A stretch of DNA of 64,000 nt from Cacajao melanocephalus (Eukaryota; Chordata; Mammalia; Primates; Pitheciidae). The notes beneath the pieces are model-generated. The model was not told the origin of the DNA. It was given only the letters and a program-made list of their open reading frames with translations, and did no database searches. The stretch spans positions 85,865 through 149,864 of the forward strand of contig CAUYLG010041361.1 in the NCBI GenBank assembly GCA_963573385.1. The letters run 5' to 3'. The position numbers and the translations under genes are program-made. This document shows, piece after piece, positions 29,047 to 42,476 of the stretch. Each line of letters begins with the position of its first letter. Position 1 is the stretch's first letter.

Positions 29047-29172
29047 TGGAGATAGTGGACCCAGTGGATATCTATCTTAACCTCCTTCGGACCGTCTTTG
29101 ACTTTCATGCCATCAAGAGTTTGCTGACTGGGCCCAGCCAACTGAAGATTCGCATTGATGCAATGCATGGAG
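29047..29172 (+). CDS. PGM5: PGM5 exon 4
   Basis: The acceptor tctatctttag follows a strong pyrimidine tract and the donor is gtaagc. The peptide starts [15 protein letters not shown] and ends RIDAMHG. It corresponds to the domain 1/domain 2 region of phosphohexomutases. Two residues (Val in LLRTVFDF, Ser in HAIKSLLTG) differ from the human PGM5 sequence as I remember it. A 24-bp tandem duplication begins 16 bp into the following intron. Confidence 0.94.
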
Positions 29173-29394
29173 GTAAGCTCATGGTTTTCTCCAAATCGGG
29201 AGATAATTAAATCTCCAAATCGGGAGATAATCGGGAGGCAAGACATACTGAGACCTCTACACGTGTTGGGTTTCAGAGGTTAAGAGGAAAGTTGGGTTCA
29301 TAGATATTCATACAACATACGTGTGTTCAGATATTTGGAATGCTCTGGAAGACTTCAGGGCTCATTTCTGTCTTTTGATATAAATGAAAACAAA

Positions 29395-29990
29395 AGTTGA
29401 ACAAATGAGTTTGAGGCTATGCATGTGTTGTACTGGAGCGAGCATAGAAAGTCAACACCAAGACAAAAGTATGCCAAATTGCAGGGTCTTTACTGCTGGC
29501 GGCCACAGAGGACTCGCGTCTCTCCAACCCATGGCCCTGAAAGGAGGGTGTCAAGACCTTGCATGCTCCTAAACCACCCTGGGGGTGAGGGTGAGGGGTG
29601 GGGTGGGGGTGAGGGGCTTCAGACATTCTGAGGGCCAGTGGACTTTGGACATCCCGTAAATCGCCTCCTGGGCGGAGATGAGGGTGAGGGGCTTCAGACA
29701 TTCTGAGGGCCAGGGGACTTTGGACATTCCGATTGTTACTTCAGTGGTTCACAGAAGTCAAGATAAGCGTTAGTTTACACATTGTCTGGGTAGGGTGGAA
29801 ATTACAGACCTTAGTTACTTATTACAAGTCGCAGGGGCCAAGATGGCGTGGGTCTGGACTGCTTACCTGTCACATTAGGGTTACAGAGAGCAGTTTCAAC
29901 GGAAAAGCCGAGGTATGGTCAAGGTATGAAGTTTATAGGACAATTACCATGTCACACATGTATGAGTGTGGAGTATAGTAAAACTGTTAT
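29395..29990 (-). mobile_element. Possible ERV1-type LTR block
   Basis: A compositionally distinct, GC-richer block in an AT-rich intron. It contains a 48-bp direct repeat, a GGGTGAGG-rich part and the sequence CAGGGGCCAAGATGGCGTGG. The layout suggests a solo LTR in antisense orientation, but I cannot name the family, so this is tentative. Confidence 0.4.
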
Positions 29991-29999
29991 TTATTTGAT

Positions 30000-31344
30000 C
30001 ATATGCATGGCATAGTTTAAACAGTCAAATAAATAGTTCTAGATTTATTATGAAAAGACTCTTACCCAACTCCTGTCTTTCCCCAATTTCTTACCTTCCA
30101 GAGTTAAACTTTTTCATTTTTTCCAGCCCTTTCTTTTTTGTATTTATCTCCCTTTCATTAAATATTATGAATATACAGACCCTTGTTGATTTTTCGGTTT
30201 TGAGCATTACTGAATTCATACTATAAAAACTGGAGTTGTAGCTCTTTTTCACCCTCTCCACCCACCAAATCCAAGCATACTTCCGTGATTAGATCATCAG
30301 TTTGGCAAGATCAGCATCTAGTATTTACATTACCAAAACACTGCCGAGCCATGCAATATGCTAGAATTATATTTCCTTTACAGTACAACTTTTTGATTTC
30401 CTTGGAAATAGCAATTGCCTTGATTTCTCATTGCTTGGTTTTAATCAAGTGCATTTACCACTCTTAATCCTCAAGCTCTACCCGTGTCTAAATCTTCCTT
30501 TGCTTCATTTTCCTGGAGGCTTTGGTCTGCCCCACTCTGCACTGGTTGCTCTCTGAGCATGCCGTCATCATGGAATCTCCCTTTATCATCATGGTAGCAA
30601 CTGTTTTTACACATCTCTTATGTTAAATGTCCTATTTCCTGGTTTCTTTGTCTGCCACCTTGATTTATTCCTACAATTCGGAGGAACACGCTCTCCAAGA
30701 ACTCAGTAAGAGAAAGCTCATAGTAGGTAAATATTTTGAGTCATTGTATATCTGAAAAGGTCTTTTATTCTATACTCACTCTTGATTAATATTTGTCTGA
30801 TATGGAAATCTAAGTTGGATATTATTTTCCTTCAGAAGTTTGAGGACATTGCTCCACTGTGTTATAGATATTATATTGAACTTGAGAAATCCGAGGCTGT
30901 TCTGATTTTTAATCCATTGTGTTTCCCTTTTCTTTTCTGGAAGCTTTTAGGACCTTTGATGTGCCTTCAGTATTCCCCTGTTTTACAATAATGGATCTCA
31001 GTGTGGGACTCTATCTCTATTATGTTGAACACCTGATGGACCCTTGCAGTCTGAACACTTGTGCCCTTTAATTCTGGAAAAGTTTTTGAAATTACTATTT
31101 AGTAACCATTCTGGTTATTGTTCCTGCTGAATTGATCTTTTAATTATTCTATTTCCCCTTCTCCTTCCCAATTGTTCATTTCTTTATTTTGTTCTACTTT
31201 CTGGGAAATTTCCTTGACTTTATCTTCCAGTCCTTCCATTAGGTTTTTCAGTTCTACCATTATATTTTTAATTTCCCAAAACTTTTGTTTGTATGTTCCA
31301 AAGATTCTCTCTTTTAAAAATAGCATCCTAGTTATGCTTCATGG
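30000..31344 (-). mobile_element. Old LINE-derived sequence (L1M/HAL1-like)
   Basis: Phrases such as CTTCAGAAGTTTGAGGACATTGC, read in parts (30825-30870), and TTCCTTGACTTTATCTTCCA (31210) resemble antisense old L1/HAL1 sequence. It is strongly diverged and its borders are uncertain. Confidence 0.4.
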
Positions 31345-32110
31345 ATACCATATCTTTTTAAACTTAGGTATACTGAGGTATAATTTATATACAGTAAAAC
31401 TCACTCCTGGTTGGTCAAACCTTATCAAACTGTATACATATACATATGCAGTGGTTACATATACAGCCATGTAACCACTATCGCAATCAAGATAGAATAT
31501 TCCCATCACCCCAGATAGTTTTTTTGCAGCCCTTTGTAGTCAAACCACTCCCCTTATCCTCAGCCCCTGGCAACCACTCATCTGCTTTCTGCCCCCATAG
31601 TTTTGCGTTTTCCAGAAAGTTAGATAAATGGAAGCATACAACATGTTGCCTTTTGTTTCAAGCTTCTCTCACTCAGCATAAGGATTTTGAGATACATTCT
31701 TGGTGTTGCAGGTATCAGTAGTTGCTCCTTGTTACTGCTGAGTATGATTTTATTATGTTGTTGATATACCACAATTTGTTTATCCACACACTGGTTGATG
31801 AAAATTAGGTTTCTTTTTCTTCTAGTTGTTAGCTATTACAAAGAAAGATACTATGAACATTCATGAACAAGTCTGTATGTTTTCATTTGTCTTGGGTAAA
31901 CATCTAGAAAGGGGATTGCTGAGTCATATGATACATGTATATTTACCTTTATAAGAAATGGCCAAACCATTTTCCAAAATACCTGTACCATTTGCACCAC
32001 TGGCAATGTATGAGGGCTCCAGTTTATCTGTATCTTCACCAGTACTTAGTACTGTCAGTCTTTTCCATTTTAGCCATTCTACTCTATCTTGTTAATCTCT
32101 ATTAGGATAT
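31345..32110 (-). mobile_element. L1M 3' region, antisense
   Basis: On the + strand it reads TATACTGAGGTATAATTTAT, CTCACTCAGCATAAGGATTT, GGGGATTGCTGAGTCATATG and TGGCCAAACCATTTTCCAAA, the standard reverse-strand phrases of mammalian L1M elements. Confidence 0.88.
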
Positions 32111-33672
32111 TACTAATATATTTTTAAAAGTTTTCTTCTCCCTGTATAATTTCTGTTTCTTCCAGATTTCTCTTTACTTTCTGTTTATGTTTACCTCATC
32201 TTAAGTACATTCCTCAAAATTTTGATGCTTCTTGGCTTTCTGGCATATTTAAGAGTGAGGCACTAAAAACCTGCTGGGGGCTCTGAGCCTGCTGGGGGTT
32301 TTCTCCATGGGCTTCACTCTAAAGGCTTCTGGCTAGGCTGTTCTGTTCTTATTGGGCTGATCATATTCATTAGGAAAAAAACTTTGAGGTTCTTGCCTTA
32401 GCATTATCTGGCCTACAGGAAAGACAGCTTTGCTTCTTTTTCCAAATAGTATGAGCAATGTTTCTGGGCTTCAGCCTCATTGCACGGCTTAAATTGTATA
32501 TCTACCTTTGGATCAATTACTCTGTCTAGGAGATGGAGGACACTGATTGGGCAGACCTGGGTCACCTCTTTAGCCTTGGGGAAGTGGGATTTAGCCATAC
32601 CCAACCCCATGAACTGAGATGGGGAAGATAGTATTTCTCCAATAGAAATCCCAAATGCTGTATCCAGAGGAAGGGGAAACGTGTGCTGGGCAGGCACAAT
32701 CAATAGATGTTCACTGTTAGATGATTGTGTGTCGTACTGGTGGAAAATAAGTGGAAAGCAGTATCTCTCAGACATTTCAGCTAGGAGGATTGCGTGCTGT
32801 TCCCCAAATGTGCCTTGTGTTGTACCTCAGGCTCTGTTCCCTTGTTCATAATGTGCCTTCTGTTTAGATGGGCTTCCCACTTCAAACCCAAACCCTTGTC
32901 AACTTTATATTATTCCTTTAAGTTCCGCCAGAAATGCTGCTTCTTCCTTGAAGTCTTGTGTGTGGTTACTGCTTCTCTTAAGCCACTGGATATAATCATT
33001 TCATCAATGTGCATTGTTTGGTCTTACCACTGCAGTCATTGATCTGCAGCTTTGATTCATCCCGGTGCTAGATTACAAGTCTAGGAATGTAGAAACTATA
33101 TGCTTTGCATCCCTTCAATATGATCCCCTCATTTCCTAGCAGAGCAGTTCCATGTTAGGCACTTCATAATGTTCATTGAACTGGAAAATACTATTCCTTG
33201 TCATTTATTTTGGTAAAATGTGCTTGCTTTTATATGCTTCAGTGGCTTATAGTGTTTAGTTACATACTTGGCAGAGTCCAGATGATTGCAGAGACAAAGA
33301 CCATGGCTAGAGCCCTTTAATGCTTTTAAGTATATTCAGCTAAAGCTTTTCAAACATGAAAAGCAACAACGAATCATTATTACGTAGCTGATTTCTTTCT
33401 GGCAACATTTTATAAAAGTTTTAGGAGAAAAAAATTCTGTAACTAGATGATTGAATACATCTTGTGTATTCCTAACACAGTAACTGGCACATAGTAGATG
33501 CTCAATAAATAGTAGTTGAAGCAAATATTGTTCTATATTGTGTCTTTAAAAAGCCTATAAATTTATCTTTTTCTTCTAGGGTTTTAAATGGTGTTTCCTA
33601 TACTATTCAGAACAAAATACTCTGGGGAGAAGGTTCTGCAAATATTTCATATTGCTGTGTATCTATTTTTAG
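32111..33672 (+). other. PGM5 intron 4, distal part
   Basis: Apparently unique sequence with two small L2/MIR-like tails at about 33060-33190 and 33470-33520 (GGCACATAGTAGATGCTCAA). It ends in the exon 5 acceptor. Confidence 0.5.
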
Positions 33673-33863
33673 TTATGGGACCTTACGTGAGAAAAGTTCT
33701 GTGTGATGAGCTGGGGGCCCCAGCCAATTCTGCAATAAACTGTGTTCCTCTGGAAGACTTTGGAGGGCAGCATCCTGACCCAAACCTGACCTATGCAACG
33801 ACTCTTCTGGAAGCCATGAAAGGAGGAGAATATGGATTTGGAGCTGCATTTGATGCTGATGGG
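33673..33863 (+). CDS. PGM5: PGM5 exon 5 (metal-loop exon)
   Basis: The acceptor is tatttttag and the donor gtaaat. The peptide begins [17 protein letters not shown] and ends FGAAFDADG, which with the first two codons of exon 6 forms DADGDR, the metal-binding loop of phosphohexomutase domain 2 (DGDGDR in PGM1). The aspartates of the loop are kept although catalysis is reported to be lost in this family member. The length of 191 bp brings the phase back to 0. An ATG at 33588 is in frame with the exon through the intron, which is probably chance. Confidence 0.95.
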
Positions 33864-34396
33864 GTAAATAGGAAAGCTGTCTTTCTGCTGACCCTTTGAC
33901 CACATAATAAGCCACACACTGGAAAGCAGAGAATGAACACATCTGGAGCTAACATGTATGGGACATGTGTGCCCTAACTGGCTTTGCATCTGCTCTTCTG
34001 TTTGATGGCTAAGTATTGCAGTTAAATAGTGGTTACTTTTTTTTAGTTCCAGATTTACATGATGGCATACAAAGATTGTTTATTTAAAAATATATATTAT
34101 TCAATAAATCTTTATTTATGGCTGGTGCTGTGGAAAGCTCCATGTTAAGAAATTAGCTGTTTCTGCAAGAACCATTGTTTTCTATTATGTTCAGCAGAAA
34201 GAAAGAATTAAGTATTTGGGGGCTTCTAAAGCTTGAGGTAGTCATCCACATTTCAACAGGTGCAACATATTGCTGATGTGTCAAGATTCTGGGCCCTTGA
34301 TACTCAGGGATTTAGAAGAATGTTTCCCATGCTCTCTTTGGCCTCATTCAAGTTGTTAGGTTGTTAAATGTAAGATGGCAGTAAAGTGGCTTCTGA

Positions 34397-34621
<225 letters not shown>

Positions 34622-34749
34622 TAAGCAAGGATGTCACTGTGAAAAACTTCATGGTAGACTGCTGACATCGATGTCTCCTTTGTTGGTTGCTGGCACTCAT
34701 TCTCCCCTGCTCCATCTGGGAATGTGCTGAAAGCATGGGAACATGGTAT

Positions 34750-35000
34750 AGTGTACTGGGTAGAAGCTGGAGAATCAGGTGGCCAGAGCATAATTCTTTG
34801 TTCTGCCACTTACTAGCCATGGGAATTTAGGAGACTTATTTAATCTCTATGCCTCAGTTTTCTTATCTGTAAAATGTGGATAATAATAATAGTATCTTTA
34901 TATGGATTGTTATAAAGTCCGAATGAGGTGTTTCATGTAGAACATTTAACATGGTGCCTGGTACATAGTAAATATGACATAAATGTTTAGCAACAAAACT
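34750..35000 (+). mobile_element. MIR element
   Basis: The sequence CTGCCACTTACTAGCCATGG followed by CTCAGTTTTCTTATCTGTAA and GTGCCTGGTACATAGTAAAT is a well preserved MIR. Confidence 0.92.
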
Positions 35001-35034
35001 TATTAATTTGAAAGTATGTATGTATAAATGAGGG

Positions 35035-35220
35035 AAAAGCATGAGTTTTGAGGTCAGATTATATTATGTTCGAATGCTAGCTTATAGCCTTATTAGCTCT
35101 GGACAAATAGAAAAATGATACTTCATAAGTTTGTTGTGAGAATGAAATGAGAGAGTACGTGGAAAGTATCCAACAAGAGATTCACTCAGTAGGGCTCTAA
35201 CTAACCCTATTAGGTTCACT
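35035..35220 (+). mobile_element. Second MIR, diverged
   Basis: Directly downstream of the first MIR in the same orientation. GTTTGTTGTGAGAATGAAAT matches the MIR 3' half. Confidence 0.7.
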
Positions 35221-35229
35221 TATGTCCCA

Positions 35230-35815
35230 TATCCAGTTGCTCCAATCCTATTTTTAAAAAAGAATTTTCTTTCCCCTGAATAGCCTTGGTACCTTTATTA
35301 AAAATCTGTTGATTTATTTCAGATATAAAAATATGTGAATTTATTTCAGGATTCTCTATTCTGTACCACTGATCTATTTGTTGATTCTTATGTAGATATT
35401 ACACTGAAAACAGTTTCCAACATGTTTTTCGTCTTTGTCAAACTAAAGGAAAATTATATATTCTAGGTCCTCTGCATTTTATTTCATTTTAGAACCAACA
35501 TCTCAATTTCCACCAGAGCCTATTGGGATTTTGATTGGGATTATGTTGAATCTATAGAGCCATTTGGGGAGAATTGTATTTTAATGATATTGAGTCTTCT
35601 AATACATGAATGTGGTATATCTCTCTATTTAGGTTTTCTTTAATTTCTCTTACATGTATTTCATTACTTTTAATGTAGAGATCTTACACAATTTTTGTTA
35701 AATTTATTTGTGGGTGTTTTCTTTATTTTGATGCTATTGAAATGTTTTATCAATTTAATTTTCCAATTATTTGCTGCTAGTATTTTTTGTAAATAGACCT
35801 TGTATTCTTCACTAG
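35230..35815 (-). mobile_element. L1M fragment, antisense
   Basis: Phrases such as GATTGGGATTATGTTGAATC and TATTTAGGTTTTCTTTAATT match antisense old L1. Confidence 0.85.
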
Positions 35816-36109
35816 AGGGGAGAAGCATCACCTACCTTTTGGATGCCTCCCACTCTACTTGTCTCCCTGAGGTGATATGGACATCAAGTCCATGATGGTG
35901 AACTAAACTCAGTTTAAAATTCTTGCCTAGCAGCACCAAAGAGTGGTATGTGATTCCATGTTTTCTCCCATTTACTTTTGCTTACACCCTTCCTTAAAAA
36001 AAAAAAAAAAAAAAGACTCCGTAGAACTGTAGGGAACAAAGCAAAAATGGGACCATTTTTAGAAATTAAGAAATCAGTCATATAGGATCCTGAGTGCTAT
36101 GTAGGGCAT

Positions 36110-36375
36110 TTAATAATACGAGAGTATATTTAACCTTTGCACTTATGCAGAATCTTATAATTTAGAAAGAATTTGTATACCTATCATTTCACTTGATCTT
36201 TGTAATAATTTCTTGAGGTAATTGGGTAGGCATTACTCTCCCCATAGTAAAGATGTTGAACCAATGATCAATGATCAGAGAGCTTAAGTGACTTGCACAA
36301 GGTCACACAGTGAATTAGAAATTGACCCAGGATTTGAAAGTAGGTCTTCTGATAATAGGGTACTACTGTGTCTGC
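36110..36375. mobile_element. MIR/L2-like fragment
   Basis: GTGACTTGCACAAGGTCACA and the surrounding sequence show the conserved core shared by MIR and related relics. Confidence 0.7.
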
Positions 36376-37334
36376 CCAGTAACTAGAATCGGATCAAAAG
36401 GGTCCCTGATAAACCAGTTGAGAATATTGTCCAGCTCCCCCGGGGGCTAGCCAGTAATTTTCCAAACCCTGGCTAGGGGTGGCTAGTTTTATTCTGATAA
36501 CAAAAACCATTTGTCTTTGTTTCTCGTGGAAATTTCCCAGTAGTTCTTAATTTCACTTTACCCGCCCCCTTCCCCATAAATCTCTGTTTCAGTCAGAAAC
36601 CAGAGGCCTTGCTTAGAAATTTCACAAAGGATCTGTTCTGATATGTAAGTGACCATTTAAAAGGATTATTCATGCTTGCTGGTTGGGATTCAGAATTCTG
36701 TGGGGCTCTGACGTGGCGATTTGTTCTGGGTATTTGATCTGTTGTGTAGGTCCCAGGTGGATTCTCATGATGGGCACTTTATAAGCTTCTTTCTTCCTGG
36801 GTAAAATTAATGCAGCTTCAGAATTTTGACCTTGACAGGGGTTTCCCATATAGCTTATTTTTTTTTTAATTAGTAAAATTATAGGAATGTGCCCATAAAT
36901 GCCAGGCCCTGGAAGAATAACAACTGAGGACAGAGTTGAGACCCATTAAATGACACACTTGCCTAAGCTCCTGGGATTCCAGAATAAGGGTAGGCCTGTA
37001 CCCTTGAGGCTGATGAATTATTCAGACAAACTTTCATTTTTCACAGATAATTGTGGTTCCCCAAGCGAAGATTTTCAGTGTCTTTAATTTCTACTCTTAC
37101 AGTGCCACTAAAACAAGGATTCCATTTACCCCAGAATAATACAGTTTCAGCCTTGAAAATGGCATTCTTTTGGGGCTTTGTCATTCTAAATGTGTCTGAT
37201 TTGTGGTCACAGATGAATCTGTGTTGCTGAAACATTTTGGTTCAAATGATTTCAGAAGTGAAACACATTCAAAGTATGTTTGTGGCCTGAGGTCCATCTC
37301 CACCCCATGTGGAGGTATTAAATAATCCTTTGTG

Positions 37335-37440
37335 TCATCATCCTTCAATAATATTTATGAAGCACCCATCTGTGCTTGGGGCTGTGCCGAATACTGTGCA
37401 AAACAAGGCAAACACACAGACTCAAGCCCTACTCACTAGA
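37335..37440 (-). mobile_element. L2 3'-end fragment, antisense
   Basis: ATATTTATGAAGCACCCATC followed by CTTGGGGCTGTGCCGAATAC fits an L2 tail in reverse. Confidence 0.7.
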
Positions 37441-37614
37441 CATATTTACAGTTTCAAACAAGGCTAGCATCCTTGAATACATCCCAAGAAGCCAGATCTA
37501 AGAAGTATGTTTTGACTATGAAGAAGGCCATCCAAGGTCTACCACCCATAAACATGGGGGTGAAGGGAATTAGTGCTCATCTACCCTCTATTTGCTCTTT
37601 TGCCACCCCTATGG

Positions 37615-37735
37615 TTCACCATGTATCCACTCAAGAAATATTTATTAGGGACCTCCTATGTCCTAGACATAGTCCCCATGGTGGTGCTTACATCTAAGTG
37701 GGAAGACAAGAATAACATGTAAGGAAAACAGAAAC
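37615..37735 (-). mobile_element. L2 3'-end fragment, antisense
   Basis: CTCAAGAAATATTTATTAGG and CCTATGTCCTAGACATAGTC match the L2 tail. Confidence 0.7.
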
Positions 37736-37739
37736 ACAA

Positions 37740-39000
37740 ATTGTAGCACAGGCTGGGGGAAATGAACCTGGTACAATCCTCATTGGTGGGTATCGAGCAT
37801 CTTGCTTAGATGGGAGACCCAGGGAAGGACATTTGGAGGAGAGTAGGGAAAGGACCAAAGATCAGAAACAGGCATCTGGACCAGACTGTGATGCGGGGAT
37901 TAGAAACGATACCTGCACATGTGAAAACACTTATTCCTCAGAATGTAGTCTACAGCTATTTGTTGCCAATCCCCAATCTACAGTATGTACTATAGCTTTA
38001 TTTTGAACATACTCGGCTCATCACTGGAATCCAGACAGTGTTAATCCTGCAAGTATGCAAGTATCTACTGATCTGTGGTGACCTCGATTCTTACCGCGTC
38101 CTTTAGATCTGTGCTGTTTCATCTCCCAGATCGGTCATGATGGATGACAGGGGTGGGAGAGATAATGATGTGAGCTAATATCTAATTACTCAGTCTCCCA
38201 TGCATTGCTTCTGCTACAGAATGATGGGAATTATTTGGCTTTAGCAGATAAACATGTTCAAATGTAACCTATATTAAAATAAAAGAAAACAAAGAAGAAA
38301 GTCCTTTATCATGTAAGTTATTGCCCTGAAACTCTGTATAGCTGATTCAGTTAGGATCAAGTCAGGAGAGAGATGGCATCCTCAAAGAGGGCTTACTGAA
38401 GAGAATTTGCTAATAGTAACTTAATTACCTGGTCTAAGATATGGGTGAAGTTAAGGAAACAAAAACAAACAAAAAAATCCCACAAAAAACAAACAAACAA
38501 AAAAACAAGAAGGAATAGGGAAGTGCCTTAGCACCAGCAATAGCAGAAAGCTGTTTATACCCCTAGGACTAAGAAGGGTCCAGGGGAGGGGTCAGGGTAA
38601 TCATAGCCTAGCGAGGTCTGGAGTTGTGAAAGGTGGGCTGTCAGACAAGAGCTGAACTTGGCAGGGAAGGAGAAATACCTCAACTTGTCTCTACTCTCAC
38701 CCTCCAACTTCTTGCTGGTGCCTCCTATAAGCAAACTGTGCTGGAAGCCAGATGGCAGCCTATGGAGTTCCATCTCCTGGGGAAGAGAACGGTCCAGTTA
38801 ATGAAGTGGGGACTTTGGGGTAGAAGGTGGCAAAGTGCCACCAGCATAACTGGCACAATGGCTCCGCTTTTTGCTAATTTCTACTTGCTTATGTCCTAGT
38901 CTCATCCTCTTCTCTCTTTTTTGGACCTCAGGCATAGAGATTTGATTTCATCATACTCATCATTGAACAATTCTTTCATAATTGGTCTGATGGAAGGCTC
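37740..39000. other. No gene recognised
   Basis: Mixed-composition sequence. 38520-38900 may contain an old LTR-like relic, but I could not classify it. Confidence 0.4.
38458..38515 (+). repeat. (CAAA)n low-complexity run
   Basis: An A-rich run with regular C. Confidence 0.85.
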
Positions 39001-39179
39001 ATTTCTGATTACTTTAAAAAAGATAATGCATTTCTTTTCTCTCTGTTTGACTACCCCACCATAGACAACCACAAAAAAAATGTGTTTCTTGGGAGCCTTT
39101 TGTTTGTGTATATATTTTTTGCATATGTTTTTACTTAATGTGACTAGTACTATATAAAAGATTGTATTTAATTACTTAC

Positions 39180-39880
39180 CTTTTTTCCACTAAAGACCAC
39201 ATATTAAGATCCTCTCAATGGCTGTACGTCCATAGAGGTTGTTGCTTCTGACTGCTGCTTACTTGTCCATGAGAGCATCATGATATTTTGCCTCTTGATT
39301 CCCTCAGGAGTGATCACTCAGACTGCTTCTCACTTCCTATTGCAGTGAACAATGCTGGACAGGCACCCTGTGGATGTGTGTGAGTCTCTTTAACATGTGT
39401 ATTCAGAAGCAGGATTGTTGAGCCAGAGAGGTTGTCTATACTTAATTTGGTCAATTTTGACTAAATATTGTCAGATTGCACTCCAGAATGCCCATCTCTC
39501 GCCTGATTTTCCAAACAGTCTCTAAGTTCCTGTATCTTCAAATCCAGGCCAACACTTTATGTTGTCTAGCTTTCTAATTTTTATCCACTAGACAAGATAC
39601 AGGTAACATGTCATTGCAATTTTAATTTTTCATTTCTCACATTACTAGTGAGCTTGAACATCTCTTCATATGCCTGAGAAATTTCCTTTTCTATTAATTG
39701 AGAAACATCTCTTCATGTGCTTGAGAAATATCCTTTTCTATTAATTGCCTATTCCTGTCTTTGACCATTTTTTTTGTTTTCTATTTAGGTTTCTTCTTTT
39801 TAGTCTGATGAATTTGCAGAAGTTCCTTGGATATCCTAGGATACTAGACCCATGTCAGTTTTAGGCACTTCTAATTTTCA
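39180..39880 (-). mobile_element. Old LINE fragment, antisense
   Basis: GAGCTTGAACATCTCTTCAT, CATTACTAGTGAGC and ATTAATTGCCTATTCCTGTC are reverse-strand L1M phrases. It contains a 47-bp-period duplication (39657-39747). Confidence 0.75.
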
Positions 39881-39999
39881 TCTTTTATCTTTAGACACAA
39901 TTTTACTCTGATTTCCATATCCAAATTGGTATCAGTAGACAGATCTGTTATAGACAACTCAAATTTAACATGTATAAATACAAATTTTCTGATTTTTCT

Positions 40000-40640
40000 T
40001 GAAAATTGTTTTTCCTGTGTTTAGTCTCTGGGTGAGTCCTATTATCTAAATAATAAACCTTGGAATAATCCTGGACTTCTAATTCTCCTTCATTCCAGAT
40101 ATATCACTAATCCCTGGGTTTTGTTAGAGGGATCCCTTAAATGTTTTAAAATGATTATTTCTTCTCCATTCTCACTTCTACTTTAGGTTCTCATGATCTT
40201 TTGCTTGGACTATTGTAATAGTCAAACTGTTTCCACTTCCTCTAGACTTCTTCATTTCACCTTCTGTACTATCCCAAGGGCAGTTGTTCTAAAGCAGAAA
40301 GTCACACATTTTCTTCCGTTGTTTAAAATTGGTTGGTGGGCTTTGAATGCCTGCAGGAGATTCCATCTCCTGATTGTATGACATGCGTAATCTCCTGATT
40401 ATAAACACTTCACTCCTGTGACATTCTTATCCTGTCGTCTAAGCATGTTATGCTGCTTACAGTTCCCCAAATTCAGTACCCTCACATTTCTGTGCCTTTG
40501 CACACACTTCTGTCCCTGAAATGTATTCCCTTTGCCCCACCTCATCCCACTTTGTTCTTCCTTATCTTTTATGGCTTGAGTCAAGCATCCCCTTCTCAGT
40601 AAGTCCTTTGATACCATGTTCCTTCCATCCCAATAGATAT
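40000..40640 (+). mobile_element. L2 fragment
   Basis: GGACTATTGTAATAGTCAAA, then CCTTTGCACACACTTCTGTC and AGTCAAGCATCCCCTTCTCA, follow the L2 consensus order in sense orientation. Confidence 0.75.
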
Positions 40641-40649
40641 TTCAAAAAG

Positions 40650-41975
40650 TTAACTACTATGAGCTATCAACATGCTTCTTTTGATTTTTGTACAAGGAGA
40701 AATTTGGTGATGCTATCACTTGGTTGCAAAAGAAAATATACCCAAATAATAAGAAGAAAATGAATGGTGCATAATGACCCAATCTCCTTTGGAAGTAATA
40801 AAAGTATGCCTGATTTGTGGTTTTCATTTACCTTTAGGTGAGTTTGTAATGAGCTGGATTTTTAGTAATGATATGTGGGTACTGATGCTGTTAGCAAATA
40901 GAACTTAATCAAGGTGAAATGAAAGGAAGCAACTGCATGGTAGTTATTTCCTTGTTGAGAATTAAAAACTCTCCACAGCCTGAACTTAAGGTCAAAGTTG
41001 TTTATTCCTTGCCCTGGCAAATCGAATGAGGACTGGATTTATTGCCAAGACATTTACAAGATGTGTAACGTGGCCTTCCTTTATGGTTTGTGTGTTGACC
41101 TATGGGAAAGGATGCTGAGACTGGTTTAAGTTTGTTATTGTGTGTTTCTAAGAGTCGGTGTCTAATGGGAACGTGATCTCATGCCTATAGTTAGTAAAGA
41201 GCATTCACGTATTAACTGGCTAGAGTGAGAGGAATAACTTGTTAACACTTAAGACTATAAACTGCAAGAAATTTGGAGATACTAGATAAATCCTCTTGGA
41301 AATGCTGGATAAATCATCTTTTGTTCAATTTTTCTGAGCCAGCTTGGGTTTCTGCTATCTGAGTTGATCAGAAAAACACTTAGATGAGCATTAAGTAACC
41401 CAAGTGCTAAAATATATAGTCATCATCACCCTTCCATGAGAACTGAAAGATGAACCTTTTTTGGAAGTCAGCTCTCTTTTATCTTCTGTATTTTTAGGGA
41501 CTCTTTGACACTCAGATTCTGTCTCTGGAAGGGCATTGTCATTGTTTAGGGTGTCCAGCAGCCTATTTTCAGCCCTTCCACTGATGTGGCCTTTCTTGGT
41601 CTAAACAAGTCACTTTGACCAGTGGTGGATGGATCTAGTACTGAAAGAAGCTCCTTAACATCCCCCTGTGTGATTAGGGATTCAAAGCCACTTTAAGCTG
41701 GGGTTTCAATGGCACTGAGTCTCGGTGCCACCCAGTCTCGACTATGTGGCGTGTGATTGTTGTCTGGTGGGAACATCAACTTCATGGCCTGCCTTTCTAA
41801 TCTCAATTTTGGTTTTCAGAGGCTCCATTTGGTTTAATAACCTCTCTCTTTTATTCCTTGTGACTTAAAATATTCAGTTTAAAAATCAGTCTCATTGGTT
41901 ACTGCAAAGAGGCATGAGGTATATGTTTTGAGCTAATAAAAATGTTCCATATCTTGATTATGGTGGTAGTTATAC
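40650..41975. other. Intergenic/intronic sequence, nothing recognised
   Basis: No exon, RNA gene or classifiable repeat was seen. Confidence 0.45.
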
Positions 41976-41979
41976 AAAT

Positions 41980-41980
41980 A

Positions 41981-42015
<35 letters not shown>
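41980..42015 (+). repeat. (CA)n microsatellite
   Basis: About 17 CA units with one interruption. Confidence 0.97.
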
Positions 42016-42063
42016 GTATTTGTCAAGGCTCATGAAATTGTACACTTACAAGTAATGAATTTT

Positions 42064-42476
<413 letters not shown>

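Noticed and set aside
33588..33672. In-frame upstream ATG leading into PGM5 exon 5
   Set aside because: The normal acceptor at 33671-33672 is intact and the upstream part is intronic, so an alternative first exon is not supported by anything else.
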